From the NCBI GenBank assembly GCA_027309085.1, contig DAIDDL010000004.1, forward strand, positions 1-64,000: a stretch of DNA of 64,000 nucleotides, read 5' to 3'. The DNA comes from Sulfobacillus sp. (GTDB lineage: Bacteria > Bacillota > Sulfobacillia > Sulfobacillales > Sulfobacillaceae). Positions 27,117-37,056 of this stretch are shown here, piece after piece. Below the pieces are notes generated by a model. It was given only the letters and a program-made list of their open reading frames with translations, had not been told where the DNA came from and did not search any database. Position 1 is the first letter of the stretch; each line of letters starts with the position of its first letter. The position numbers were made by a program, and so were the translations under genes.

Positions 27117-30100
27117 TCACTGCACGGTGAGAGTGTCCGTTGCCTTTACGGCATAGGCATTCGTGGCGGGCGCATCCGGATCTTTGGCGTACACGGTGAC
27201 AGTGTAGGTGCCTGCTGAATCGGGGGTGAACGCGTACTGGGCGCTCCCGTAAGCGCCGCTTGAGCTCCACTGGCCTGAAGGGGACTGGATCCAGAACTGG
27301 TATACCGGATCCGTCAGACCGGTGGCTTTGGCCGTCAAGGCAAACGGCGTTCCGGTTGACCCAGTCTGCGGCACGGTGAGGGCGACATGGCTAGCCACGT
27401 TGACCACCGCGGTGGAGTAAAACGCCTGCGAGAAGTCGTGGTGCTGGTATTGCTGGGCGTCTAATGCATAGACGGCCACCACGTAGGACCCGGGCTGCAG
27501 GCTCTGCAAGGTCCATGCATTTTGAGTGGAGAAATTTTTCACCATGGCCCACTGATTATTCGTGCCACGCACCCAGAATTGATACAGCGGTGTGCCCTGC
27601 GGGTCGGTGGCCTGTGCCTCGAAGGCGGCCGACTGCCCTGCGGATTGGAAAACCGCGGGGGCTTTGAGGCTCAGAGCGGAGACCATCGGTACCCCAGATG
27701 GGGCAGCGACAGCCACAGTCTGGGATACTGAGACCGGTGATGTGCTCAGTCCTTGGACATACACCTTGACCTGGTAGGCGCCAGGGACGGATGGGGTGAA
27801 GTGAAACTGGTTGCTACTCGCATATCCGCCCTGGGAATCGGTCCAGACGCCTGTCTGGGGGCTGCGGATCCAAAACTGATAACGCAAGGAGCTTGTGGCT
27901 CCGGTCGCTTGCGCGGTGACGGTTACCGGCTGCCCCACCGTCGGCGCCTTAGATGCGCTGAGGGTTACCGGGGCCTGCACTGCCACTGGCGGGGACGTAA
28001 CGGTCCATTCGGGGTTTTGCGTCACGGTGGCCGTGACCGTCTGGTTCCCAGCCGTGCCAAATGTCACCGCAAACTGCGCTTGGCCTTGGACCACGTTGAC
28101 CGAGGCTGGGAGCTTGGCCAGAGGGTCCGAACTGGCCAGAGTGACGGGGCCGGAAAAGGTTGGCACGGGATTGCCTTGGGCATCGATAGCGTCAAGCGTC
28201 CATGAGACCGGTGTGCCCAGGGTGGCTTCGGTGGGTGCATGGATCCACTGCAGCTGGCTGACGGGCGCGGGTTGCCATGCTTGCGCGAGCTGGTCCCACA
28301 GCGGCGCGCCTAATCCTGTCACTGGATTCCACGTGCCCGCAGTGGAACTGGTGACCTGGTAAAATCCGTTGCTGCCCCATAAAGCCTGCAAGAAGTCTTG
28401 AGGCTGGGATTTCGCAGTCTGAAAGAGCAGGGGGTTGATGTTGCCCAGGCCGCCTTGGATCCCGTCGGCGCTTTCCAAGTCGTCCAGCCAGCCAGCGGTC
28501 AGTGGCGCGGCCAGGCTGGTGCCGCCGAAGTCTACGGCAGAGCCGCTTACGACACCCTGAAACGAGGGCAGGCCAGCGAGAGAAGAAATGTCAGGGGCTC
28601 CCAGCCCGGTCGCCTGGGCAGGAAGCAGGGCGGTTTGCCAACTGGGCACTGGCGTGGATCCGAATCCACCCGACGATGCGTTGTTTTCAGCCAGGTACGC
28701 CTCCAGTGTGGGTGTGGGCAAACCATTCAGATAGTCGCCTCCCCATGCTTTGAGCACAGCCGGACCAGACAGACTGGTCATGGTGCCGCTGTTGTCAAAC
28801 GTGGCGGTGCCCGCCACGTTGAGACCTCCGACAGTCACCACCCCAGGCTGATCGTCGGGGGCGGGCAAGCCAAGGCTCGTGCCCGACACGCTCGCATAAG
28901 CGCCCCCGTCTCCGCTGGCAAAAACCAGCGTGATGCCTTCTGCAGTGCAGGCGTTCACCAGCGTGTTTAAGGTCGAGGCATTCTCCCCATAAAAGGCGTA
29001 GCTGACGGTCGCGATCTTTTGCGCATCATTTTGGGCCAGAAGCGCCAGAAATGCGGTCAGGGGGTCGGACGAATCACCCGTTGGATACACATAGTCCGCG
29101 ATCGGAGCGCCAGGGGCTGACGATGCCAACGCCTGCAGGTCGAGGTTGGGCTCAAGGCTGTTTGGTAAAAAAGAAGCTACAGTAGCCCCAGAGCTGGAAG
29201 AGCTGGTATCTGGGAAGGTGACGTTCGGCGTGGGAAGAGATTCTTGAGTCATCAGTGTCGACAAGTCGGGCAGGCTGGGCGTGGTGCCGATGGTCAGCAC
29301 GGCCACAGGCGCAGGAGTTGAGCCGAGAGCATCCTGATAGAGACTCCGGGCTCCCAATAACTGGCTAATCTGGAATCCGCCCAGCGGAAATAGGGCTGTT
29401 GCCGAACCAGTGAATTGCGGAAGCGGGAACGTAACTTTCTGCGTTGTGCCGTCCGTCAAGGTTACCGTGGCGGACAGGACATCCGGCTGGGAACTGGATC
29501 CAAAAGCCGCAAGCTCCAGTTGCCACAACGTGCCACTGCTGCCCGGAAAGGCTTGGCCATTGCCGTATGACCCGATGTTGTCCAACGTGTCCGTAACATC
29601 GGACACAGATTGTATCGCCAGCGGCTGACCGGCAGCCGTCTCGGCCGCCAAGACGATATTGAACGGGAGACCAGCCGCAAGGTGAGAGGTAATACCCGGA
29701 TTAAAACTCATCGCGGTGAAAACATCTCCGTTGGACGCTGAAACGCTTTGTGCCAGCACTGGCGCCTGAGCGAAGGCATAGGGAGCTAAAGAGGATGCAG
29801 AAGTGGTCAGATCTGGACGGATGGTCGCATCCGCCTTGGGTAGTTTTTGCAGAGGGCGGAGCACTGACGTTTGCGGGGCCGTGATATGGACGGCTGATAG
29901 TCCATCTACCGCGTACAAAGCCGGGGCTACGGGGATTTTGACGGCAGATCCAGATGGCACCTGTGCCGTTATTGTCAGGGCTGTGTGTCCTAATATGCGC
30001 CATCCCGCCGCCTGCAAAGCCTGGCGCACCTGCGCCGCAGCTAAAGCAGAAGGGCCGAATTTACGGTCGAGTGCTGCGGGGCTCAAGAAGTGGTGATATA

Positions 30101-30389
30101 GAGGAGATCCTTGCGTGCTGACGGCGTCTGCATACTCTTGCAGCGCGGCGGCGCGCTTCGGCGTATCAACGACTACGGTGACCCGCCGGGATTTGAGCGT
30201 AAGGGCCGCGTGCTCGAAAGCTGGCAATTCGGTGCGGTAAAAAGGTGTGGACGGCATTTGGGTATGATTCAGTGCCTTTACGGATACGGCATAGGCCACC
30301 GGTGGTGAGGCGGCGCGGCTGATTCCTGAGCTCACTAGCGGCAACCCCAGAGCAACGGAAAACATAACGGACATCAGACGGATCTTCAC
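27117..30389 (-). CDS. Secreted kumamolisin/sedolisin (S53) protease with C-terminal YQFW repeats
   Basis: About 1090 residues. A signal peptide is followed by a pro-kumamolisin domain (LYHHFLSPAALDRKFGPS). An unusual ~130-residue beta-rich stretch comes before the catalytic domain. The S53 catalytic residues are present, counted from my start: Glu413 and Asp417 in EPNLDLQ, Asp494 in ASGDGG, Ser625 in GGTSLAAP. The C-terminal calcium-site segment NPVTGLGAPLWDQL is kept. Three YQFW modules follow to the end. Sedolisins are acid-active endopeptidases. I prefer the GTG at 30389, 7 bases after AAAGGAG, to the GTG at 30395. Confidence 0.92.
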   Translation of the reverse strand: MKIRLMSVMFSVALGLPLVSSGISRAASPPVAYAVSVKALNHTQMPSTPFYRTELPAFEHAALTLKSRRVTVVVDTPKRAAALQEYADAVSTQGSPLYHHFLSPAALDRKFGPSALAAAQVRQALQAAGWRILGHTALTITAQVPSGSAVKIPVAPALYAVDGLSAVHITAPQTSVLRPLQKLPKADATIRPDLTTSASSLAPYAFAQAPVLAQSVSASNGDVFTAMSFNPGITSHLAAGLPFNIVLAAETAAGQPLAIQSVSDVTDTLDNIGSYGNGQAFPGSSGTLWQLELAAFGSSSQPDVLSATVTLTDGTTQKVTFPLPQFTGSATALFPLGGFQISQLLGARSLYQDALGSTPAPVAVLTIGTTPSLPDLSTLMTQESLPTPNVTFPDTSSSSSGATVASFLPNSLEPNLDLQALASSAPGAPIADYVYPTGDSSDPLTAFLALLAQNDAQKIATVSYAFYGENASTLNTLVNACTAEGITLVFASGDGGAYASVSGTSLGLPAPDDQPGVVTVGGLNVAGTATFDNSGTMTSLSGPAVLKAWGGDYLNGLPTPTLEAYLAENNASSGGFGSTPVPSWQTALLPAQATGLGAPDISSLAGLPSFQGVVSGSAVDFGGTSLAAPLTAGWLDDLESADGIQGGLGNINPLLFQTAKSQPQDFLQALWGSNGFYQVTSSTAGTWNPVTGLGAPLWDQLAQAWQPAPVSQLQWIHAPTEATLGTPVSWTLDAIDAQGNPVPTFSGPVTLASSDPLAKLPASVNVVQGQAQFAVTFGTAGNQTVTATVTQNPEWTVTSPPVAVQAPVTLSASKAPTVGQPVTVTAQATGATSSLRYQFWIRSPQTGVWTDSQGGYASSNQFHFTPSVPGAYQVKVYVQGLSTSPVSVSQTVAVAAPSGVPMVSALSLKAPAVFQSAGQSAAFEAQATDPQGTPLYQFWVRGTNNQWAMVKNFSTQNAWTLQSLQPGSYVVAVYALDAQQYQHHDFSQAFYSTAVVNVASHVALTVPQTGSTGTPFALTAKATGLTDPVYQFWIQSPSGQWSSSGAYGSAQYAFTPDSAGTYTVTVYAKDPDAPATNAYAVKATDTLTVQ

Positions 30390-30785
30390 GGGCACGCTCC
30401 TTTGCTAACCATAGAATCATCATCTATGACAAAAATACGAGGTAAAGGGCAACATTCCTTCAGCAACTTTTCGACTGGGGCATCCTCAATGCGCTCAATA
30501 ACTCGCGCAAGCGTATAACTAATTTTGCCATTAACAGCACGGGTAGACAACCACTGGGGTTATACGGTAACATCACAGCGAAGCGATACATGATTCGCCG
30601 GATCTTATTACCTGGCGACAATCTAGCATGACTGAGTGGCTCAACGTTTGTTAAACAGTTCGTGCTGAGGTTGGTGTAGCCTACGGCTATGGACGGTGCA
30701 TAATTTTTAGAACAGCTGTTTGATTAAATAATGAGCACGTTGGCGTCTATCCTTTCTTTTCTTGTGATGACCCTGGAGGTATATG
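30390..30785. other. Divergent promoter region, protease and TPR lipoprotein
   Basis: 396 bases hold the promoters of two divergent genes. I see an imperfectly supported small inverted repeat TAGCC-TAC-GGCTA at 30677-30689 and A+T-rich stretches before the lipoprotein, but no certain promoter or gene. Confidence 0.35.
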
Positions 30786-31370
30786 ATGAAGAGATTTCGT
30801 ATTTTCCCTGTTGCTGTAGCCTCGTTCGCATTGTTTGTTGCCGGATGCGGTCAGTCCCAAGCTATCGGCCATTCAGCTCCTACCAAGCCAGCATCGAAGA
30901 CGGTTGCCAGCAACAAGGCGACGCGAGTTTTGCGAATGGGCGCGACAGCCTATCAGGGCGCGTCCAACCTAAGCAAATATGAACAGCAGGCCAGCACCCA
31001 TCAGCAAAGTTACGAGGCCCAAATCGCAGCCGGAACCGCAGCCGAGGTCAACAACGATCCCCAAAAAGCTATCCAGTACTGGCAGCAGGCCATAAAGATT
31101 GACCCCAAGAAGGGCAACCCATATGAGTATATTGGCAATATCTATCTTGAGGATTACAATAATCCGAAAGAAGCCATGACTTGGTATAAGAAATCCATTA
31201 CCTATGGACCTTCCTACGATTACGGATGGTACCGTGTCGTGCAGCTGGAAGTGCAGTTTGGCGACATGCCCGCAGCCAAGAAGTATGCAGCGGAAGCGGC
31301 CAAAGTTCTCCCCAAGGGCAACAAAGTATTAGCCAATCTGGAAACCTTCGTGGCACCCAAGAAAGGCTGA
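30786..31370 (+). CDS. TPR-repeat lipoprotein
   Basis: About 194 residues. A lipoprotein signal ends in the lipobox FVAGC followed by GQS. A TPR pair follows at ~95-165 (AAEVNNDPQKAIQYWQQAIKIDPKKGNPYEYIGNIYL, in two blocks), then DMPAAKKYAAEAAKVLP. It would be tethered outside the cell membrane and mediate protein contacts. Of two adjacent ATGs, the second (30786) is 6 bases from GGAGG and is preferred. The CGQS start of the mature form is the same as in the broken lipoprotein copies. It is a single-gene unit with its own terminator. Confidence 0.87.
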   Translation: MKRFRIFPVAVASFALFVAGCGQSQAIGHSAPTKPASKTVASNKATRVLRMGATAYQGASNLSKYEQQASTHQQSYEAQIAAGTAAEVNNDPQKAIQYWQQAIKIDPKKGNPYEYIGNIYLEDYNNPKEAMTWYKKSITYGPSYDYGWYRVVQLEVQFGDMPAAKKYAAEAAKVLPKGNKVLANLETFVAPKKG

Positions 31371-31378
31371 CAACGGGT

Positions 31379-31414
31379 AAAGGGCCTCCGTTTGATGGAG
31401 GGCCCTTTTCATTT
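31379..31414 (+). terminator. Rho-independent terminator of the TPR lipoprotein gene
   Basis: AAAGGGCCTCC and GGAGGGCCCTTTT form a stem with one bulged G, followed by CATTTT, 9 bases after the stop. Confidence 0.85.
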
Positions 31415-31786
31415 TGACAGGTGTTGGACCGCAGCTGGTTGCGGTGCGATTTTGCCTGCTGTACGCCACTGAGCAGCCACTCCAGGTTCACTGTCACAAC
31501 TCCCCGCTATGCAGCCATTTCAGTTGTCTAAAAATTCCTCTGCGGCACGTGCCGCACACACCAGCTTATTTTCCAGTCATGGTGCGTGGCCTCCCTAATC
31601 AGCACTGCTCACGCACCCTGCTTGCGGTTGCATTACCGGCAGGAGAATTGCGGCGATAGGCTGCGCGATATTAGGCGGATCAAGGCGGAAGCCGAATTTG
31701 GCTCCCGCCCTGACCGTCCCTACCGTGTGTTGGCAAAAATCTGTCCCGAGGCCATGCGCTGCTACCTTACGGCCCTTGATATGAAG
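31415..31786. other. Noncoding region
   Basis: 372 bases between the lipoprotein terminator and the end of the minus-strand membrane protein. No gene, hairpin or repeat stands out. Confidence 0.4.
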
Positions 31787-32344
31787 CTAAACGGGAGGCA
31801 GCTGGGCCAGCCAAACCATGCAAATGATCGTACCGAGCTGCAGGAAAGTTTCGGCATTCACCGCGTAGCGAAATCGCGTCATTTTCCTGGCAAAATTGGC
31901 CGGAGGCGGTCCTTGTCGTTCACTCATTTTGAGGATCACATAATTGGTTGGCAATATAATGCCGAAACCGTTGACAGTCATCGCAGCGACAAATAAACCG
32001 GCGAGGACAAGCGGCAAAGGAAATGGTGTGAACAAATGTTCTCTTAATGCGATGAAGTAGCCCGACGTCAGGGTGCTGGCCGCTATAATCGGCATCATCC
32101 ACAGGTTGCGTGGAAACAGATGGCGGACAAAAGGGATTCGGTCCTGCGCGGGAATTTTGTTTAAAGCGGGTCCCAGCATCAGTCCTAAAAACAAATCGGT
32201 CCCCGTCCAAATGATTGCGGACATGATGTGAGCAAAAAGCAATCCGCCCATCCACGGGATCAGTGTCATGAGAAGGGTCCATGCGAATAAGGCCCATGCC
32301 CACCAGACAGACAAAAGGGCACGGCGCCATTGAATTGGCTGCAT
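31787..32344 (-). CDS. Integral membrane protein, DUF2269/CopD-like four-helix type
   Basis: 185 residues with four or five hydrophobic helices. The first contains LIPWMGGLLFAHIMSAIIWTG, with a histidine in the helix, and later helices have TLTSGYFIALRE and FLQLGTIICMVWLA. Histidine-bearing helices and size resemble small predicted haem or copper membrane proteins of the DUF2269/CopD type; this is a pattern match, not certain. The start ATG at 32344 has AAAGGAT 7 bases upstream. It has no operon partners. Confidence 0.65.
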   Translation of the reverse strand: MQPIQWRRALLSVWWAWALFAWTLLMTLIPWMGGLLFAHIMSAIIWTGTDLFLGLMLGPALNKIPAQDRIPFVRHLFPRNLWMMPIIAASTLTSGYFIALREHLFTPFPLPLVLAGLFVAAMTVNGFGIILPTNYVILKMSERQGPPPANFARKMTRFRYAVNAETFLQLGTIICMVWLAQLPPV

Positions 32345-33100
32345 TGGTATAATCCTTTCCACAGTGGTTTCATATGCTGGAGGCGGCCAACACTGCAGCT
32401 GACAGCAGCCCGTGCTTACCGTCCATAACCTATTCTATGCATCAGTCGCCGGCTCCCCAGTTTATCCTCGGGGAGACCGGTCTCTCCCGTTATTTTACTG
32501 GGGCGTGCAGAAATTGTCATTCATGGCAGGCCGCGCCTCCCTTCCCCCGGTTTGTCCCAAAGGGCTAGCCGGATCGGCCAGTCCCGCGGATCTCCGCTTG
32601 GATAGAGCCTCTCCGCATACTTGCTGCATCCCCGCCGCCGCGGTGCCAATCGGTGCACAAGCCCACAGGCAGAGTGCTGCCACTATTTAAGGCAGCTTCT
32701 TCGCTTCTATAGTCCAGCCTATTCCCGCATGACCTCACGCGATAGATTTTGTCCCGATCCCCGGCAGATGCTTTGCCGCGGCTGACCATCACTTGGCGGA
32801 GACTCTCTACAGGAAGGAAGAGGAGGGTCGCGGCAACAATTTATGACCCTCCTGACACCTCCTCTGGACTTCATTTTCCAGCCCTTCGTGGCTCTTCACA
32901 GTCCGGCCTCCACCACCTGATGGCTGAGCACAGAGTCAATTCCCACAAGTCTGGCTCTCTGGCCTGGGTTGACAGGTCTTGATCACAGGTTAGCCGTCCC
33001 AGGGCCCATGGGGACCCCGTGTGACGATTGGGCGGCGCTGCCGCTGCCTGCATTCCCGGCACCATGACAGCCTTAGGCACCATGATCCGGATGGCCGGAC
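32345..33100. other. 756-base noncoding region with a hairpin
   Basis: No supported gene. AGGAGGGTC (32821-32829) and GACCCTCCT (32845-32853) form a 9-bp perfect stem with a 15-base loop but no T-run, so termination is doubtful. The remainder has scattered short frames without ribosome sites. Confidence 0.4.
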
Positions 33101-33418
33101 TCAATAGATCTCCACAGCCACAATCAGCAGACTGTGAAGAAGCGTCCAATGCAGAAAGTCATCCAGTACGGCATAGTGCTCTTCCGGGATGTACTCGCGC
33201 CAGCCATTTGCCCAATGCCGGATGATAGCGGCTTTCTCGGTCATGTGCAGACCCTGCCTCTCACCATGCTGGCCTGAAGCCGCCCACCGCGCGATGATAC
33301 TATCCATTTCCTCTTCATTATCACGGTTGATGTAATAGGTATTTTTTGGCACATTAAACGAAATCGTCCACTGTTCCTTGTCCTCCACGGTGAGACTCTC
33401 CTTCATCTGTTTAATCAT
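33101..33418 (-). CDS. Small hypothetical protein
   Basis: Up to 105 residues, soluble, mixed charged and aromatic composition (WTISFNVPKNTYYINRDNEE, HWANGWREYIPEEHYAVLDD). Its balanced amino-acid use suggests a real protein rather than a shadow frame. I do not recognise it. Methionines at residues 1 and 5 are both possible starts, and neither has a strong ribosome site. It is isolated on both sides by long noncoding DNA. Confidence 0.45.
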   Translation of the reverse strand: MIKQMKESLTVEDKEQWTISFNVPKNTYYINRDNEEEMDSIIARWAASGQHGERQGLHMTEKAAIIRHWANGWREYIPEEHYAVLDDFLHWTLLHSLLIVAVEIY

Positions 33419-34080
33419 CGCCTGCCAATGCGCATCTGGCCGCAGGACAGTTCCGAAAATTCCCTATCTGCCGACACAGAGTTGCCATAGAAACTGGCGT
33501 GACCCGATAATATCCAATAGGCTTTTGCGTTTCTATTTAGCGTGGAGATATTTCACAGGTTTTATGTCGGATAAGTCCTGAGGCAAATTGTCGGAAAATG
33601 CGGCAGAGATAACACCGTGGCGCCAACATTTCGCAAATCACGCAGTACATATTTCCGGCACCGTCACACCACAGATTCTAGACACATACCTTAGCACGAC
33701 CCCAAGGTCCTAAATCGGCAGATAGTGAATCCACCGTCTTTGCCATAATGCCAGCGGCCTGGCACCTCTTGCCCGATGGATCCATTTAGAGCCACCTGCG
33801 CCTGACGCGCCCTTCAGAATGCGGGGACGGTATCCAATACGACCGTTACGCCAATTCTCCCCACTTGATGCACCCCCTAAATATTCGGGGACATTTCCAA
33901 ATTTGTATGACTTTCCCAGTCATGCAGGAAATATGGGAGCCCCTGTCGAAAAGGTAAATGTGTAAATCATTCACCAATTTATCGGCTATTCGTGAGATCA
34001 CTAATGTTAATTGGGGGGCCTCTGGAGCAGCAGGCTGCACTTCCCGCCAGCCGTCGTGGCTGGAGCGATTCCCATTGAAA
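33419..34080. other. Noncoding region
   Basis: About 660 bases with no supported gene. It ends at the conserved upstream segment of lipoprotein copy B. Confidence 0.4.
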
Positions 34081-35008
34081 ACATCATGAGAGGATGGACA
34101 GGTTATGCCGCAATTAGGCAGTATGGCGACGGCAACACTGGGCGCCCTTATCATCAGCACAGCCCTAGCCGGGTGCGGTCAGAGCGCTGCGCCCCCGCTC
34201 ACCCGTGCCCCGGTCATCAAAAGCGCAATTCTCCACATTTATCCTACCCCGGCGGACACCGAATCGGCAGCGGGCCCGTCTCAGGGCATCCTGTGGGTGC
34301 TTGCGGGGTCGCCCCAAACCCTAGGCTCTGTTTTCCTTGCCTCTGGGACAGCGCACCGTAGGCCACGGCCTCCCGCTATCCGCAGCCAGCCGCACAGTGG
34401 CTCTGCTGAAAAATCAGACCTTGGCTGTCGGGTTAGCCACTGCCAAGACCGGAGCCGTCCAGTGGTTCAGTGCCCCGTACGCGAAGGTGCAGGCGCTTTG
34501 CCCACTGCCGGGTCCAGTGCTGGACGTGACAGCGGGGCCTCACGGACAGCATCTCTTTGTGCTGTACCAAACCCCCACCCAGGTCATGGCGGGAGTCGTG
34601 TCACTCCTCGCCACGAAGCCCACGGCCACATGGGCCGTGCCGTCTTCTACGGTGAGCTTGGCTCCCGGCCCCAAAGGCGCTCATGTCTACACGCTCACCA
34701 GCGCGGGACAGGTCACCGAGTGACCGGTGGCGTCTTTGCATCCGGCCTTAACGCAATTTGTGGTCGGACAGTCTGGGTACAGTCTGGCGCTCAACCCGCA
34801 AGGCACCCTCCTTTACGCGCTGAAGGGACGGGGACCGGTCCGCAATATTGCTGTCGTGTCGCTTGCTACAGAAAGCGTGCTGAGAGTACTGCCAGCGCCA
34901 GCTGCCAGCCGACAAATCCTCATGAACGCGAATGGCAAAGATCTGTATGCAGTCGTGGGCACCTCCGCTTACGGCAATATCCAGACGATCACCGGGCTTG
35001 GCGCTTAA
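34081..35008 (+). pseudogene. Broken lipoprotein/beta-propeller-like gene, copy B
   Basis: The start MPQLGSMATATLGALIISTA with lipobox ALAGC-GQS and IYPTPADTESAAGP is in one frame. A frameshift near 34320-34345 moves to LPLSAASRTVALLKNQTLAVG..., and a TGA at 34721-34723 replaces the Trp codon seen in copies A and C (VTEW). The rest runs VVGQSGYSLALNPQGTLLYA to a TAA at 35008. The upstream AATGAAAAC/ATTGAAAAC-CATGAGAGGATGGACA region is shared with copy C. A large part is still open and the decay looks recent. Confidence 0.85.
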
Positions 35009-35072
35009 CCGCAAGAGCGGGCGCACCCGCTGCCTGAAGCACCTTTCCACCATTGAGGTCCGGAAAATCGGA

Positions 35073-35100
35073 TGACACCCTGCAAAATAACAGGGGTGTC
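35073..35100. terminator. Hairpin between convergent genes
   Basis: GACACCCTG and CAGGGGTGTC pair with one bulge around CAAAATAA, between the end of copy B and the end of the DUF2079 gene. There is no strong T-run, so its efficiency is doubtful. Confidence 0.4.
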
Positions 35101-35113
35101 GCCCGCCTCTTGA

Positions 35114-36532
35114 TTAAATGCGCCGGAACAGCCAGACAGGTCCCCGGTGGCGCAGTTCTTGCCACTGACTGGGACTGTCTTGGAGGCGGCGAATCGTCCC
35201 CAAGACCACAGCGGGAGCAGTCACCTGATTTATGGGGTTAACGCGCTCGTCTAAGAGCACGTAGGTGCCCGGGCGGATAGAGGCAGTCTTAGGCAGAGGC
35301 AGCAGATAGAGGTCATTACGCGTCGCCAGGGGTGCCAGTGTGCTGTTTTGCCCATATAGCGGAGCGGAGGGGGGAATGAGCTGGCTGACGCTCTTGAGTG
35401 CCGTTTCGGGGGTGCGGGCATACCAGGTTACAGGCTTCGCGAAATAGAACCAGCTCGCCAAGCAAAATGCGGCCAGTATCCATGGCAGAATGGCCGTGGC
35501 GGGGCCGCGCGGAAAGTGTGCGGCCACGATGACGAGCCCGATGAACAGAAAGGGGGCCACAGGGAGAGCATACTGGGTGAAGGGATTGGATTGGTGGCTG
35601 AAAGATGAGAGGACATTGAAGATCATGACGATCCAGACGGGCCATGCCCATCCCCCTTCAAAGAATGTCCAGACCGCTGGCAGAAAGCCCACCCCAGCCG
35701 TCAGCACAAAAAAGTTAAAGAGGGAGCGGGTATGCATCAGGGTTCTGGCAATAATCTGAGGATGCGTGAGAAGCTGCAGAACTCCCCCTCCCGGCGATGG
35801 GGAAATCCATCCGTAAAACGGTTGCCACAAAGCCATCTGGTGGCCTGTGATCAAGGGAAACAGCCATAAGACTTCTCCCAATCCCACCGCCAGCCCCACG
35901 GCGATGCTTATCAAGGCCGTGCGCCACTGCCGGCGCATAGCCCAAGGCCCCGCCAGTCCGATGACTACCAACCCAGCGGTGGTCTTAGTCAGCAGCATCA
36001 ACAATACTGCGACCCAAAATTGTCGTACGTGCCGAGTTTCCACAGCCCAGGCCGCATAAAAAAATGCGGGAATGGCCAAGGTGTCCGGGTGCCAGTCAAA
36101 CAGCGCGGACCCCAATATGGTAGGATAGACGCTATAGAGAATCCAAATCGCCCACCGCAGCTTCCATGGCAGCGAATAGCGCGCCATCCACCAGCCGAGA
36201 AACAACATCCCCGATGCCAAAGCAGCGGATTGCAAAATCAGCAGCCCTGCCGATCCCAACCACGGCGAGATCCATCCTACCGGGTATAGGATCCATGACC
36301 CCGCCACCGTTACCGCAGGCGGCCCCAAAGGCGCCGACCGCGCTGCCCAGTGTCCCTGTCCGATAAGCCACAAGACTTGGCGGTAGTAGCCAAAATCCCA
36401 GTAGGTGGCGCGTCCCGTGCGCAGCCGAATAATGGCCACGGTGCTATAAATCGCCGCGAGAAGAGTGGCGGCAATCCATGGCTGAACTACGGAAGACCGT
36501 ATTGGCGTCTGAGGCTCGTTTTCGCTCGGCAC
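35114..36532 (-). CDS. DUF2079-type polytopic membrane protein (GT-C-like)
   Basis: 472 residues with about ten hydrophobic helices. The N-terminal extracytoplasmic loop with TYWDFGYYRQVLWLIGQGH matches the DUF2079 pattern (an aromatic-Asp-x-Gly loop after the first helix), and LFDWHPDTLAIPAFFYAAW and HQSNPFTQYALPVAPFLFIG follow. DUF2079 proteins resemble GT-C sugar transferases; no activity is proven. The GTG start follows AAAGGAGA by 7 bases. The gene is bracketed by inverted broken lipoprotein copies B and C. A second DUF2079 gene lies at 49668-51629. Confidence 0.8.
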   Translation of the reverse strand: MPSENEPQTPIRSSVVQPWIAATLLAAIYSTVAIIRLRTGRATYWDFGYYRQVLWLIGQGHWAARSAPLGPPAVTVAGSWILYPVGWISPWLGSAGLLILQSAALASGMLFLGWWMARYSLPWKLRWAIWILYSVYPTILGSALFDWHPDTLAIPAFFYAAWAVETRHVRQFWVAVLLMLLTKTTAGLVVIGLAGPWAMRRQWRTALISIAVGLAVGLGEVLWLFPLITGHQMALWQPFYGWISPSPGGGVLQLLTHPQIIARTLMHTRSLFNFFVLTAGVGFLPAVWTFFEGGWAWPVWIVMIFNVLSSFSHQSNPFTQYALPVAPFLFIGLVIVAAHFPRGPATAILPWILAAFCLASWFYFAKPVTWYARTPETALKSVSQLIPPSAPLYGQNSTLAPLATRNDLYLLPLPKTASIRPGTYVLLDERVNPINQVTAPAVVLGTIRRLQDSPSQWQELRHRGPVWLFRRI

Positions 36533-37056
36533 ATTGTAATCTCCTTTACCAAAACCTGTGAGAAAGGATACGCCATCGGCTTAAGAAATTCCTGCCGAGA
36601 TTTGACAAATAGGGCGAAGGTTTGCAAAATGTGTGAAGAGAGATGGCATTTGGTATTCCCGTGGACGGTGCTAACACGGAGAAGTTTTTCTGCAAGTAAA
36701 CTACCGGAAATGAAACAGAGTTTCACCGCATGACTGAAATACCTGCGTTGCCTCATCGCTATAACCTTGCACAATAGGCTATGCAAAATTTTACAGCAAA
36801 TGGGGGCACGCATAATGCTGTACTGTTATGAAAGGAGGCCCTTGCTTCCATAGTGCAGATATGCTTCGCCGCAGTGGATCAAACAGGGAAAGGATTTTCT
36901 ATCGCCACAATCCCAGCCCCCCTCGTGGCCTTGACGGGTTGGGGTTGCAACGAGGCCTTTTTGATACAGACCGAAGTCCCCTCCAAGGTTCTCCTTGACT
37001 TCAATTCGGTGCGGCTGGCAGCAAATATTAAAGAGATGACCGCCACCGTTTGACAG
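36533..37056. other. Noncoding region
   Basis: About 520 bases. A GAAAGGAGG at about 36830 stands before short frames, but none reads like a protein. Nothing else is recognised. Confidence 0.4.

Noticed and set aside
36853-37053. 66-codon plus-strand frame after a GAAAGGAGG
   Set aside because: Spacing to its GTG is too long and the composition is not protein-like; it ends at the degenerate copy C.
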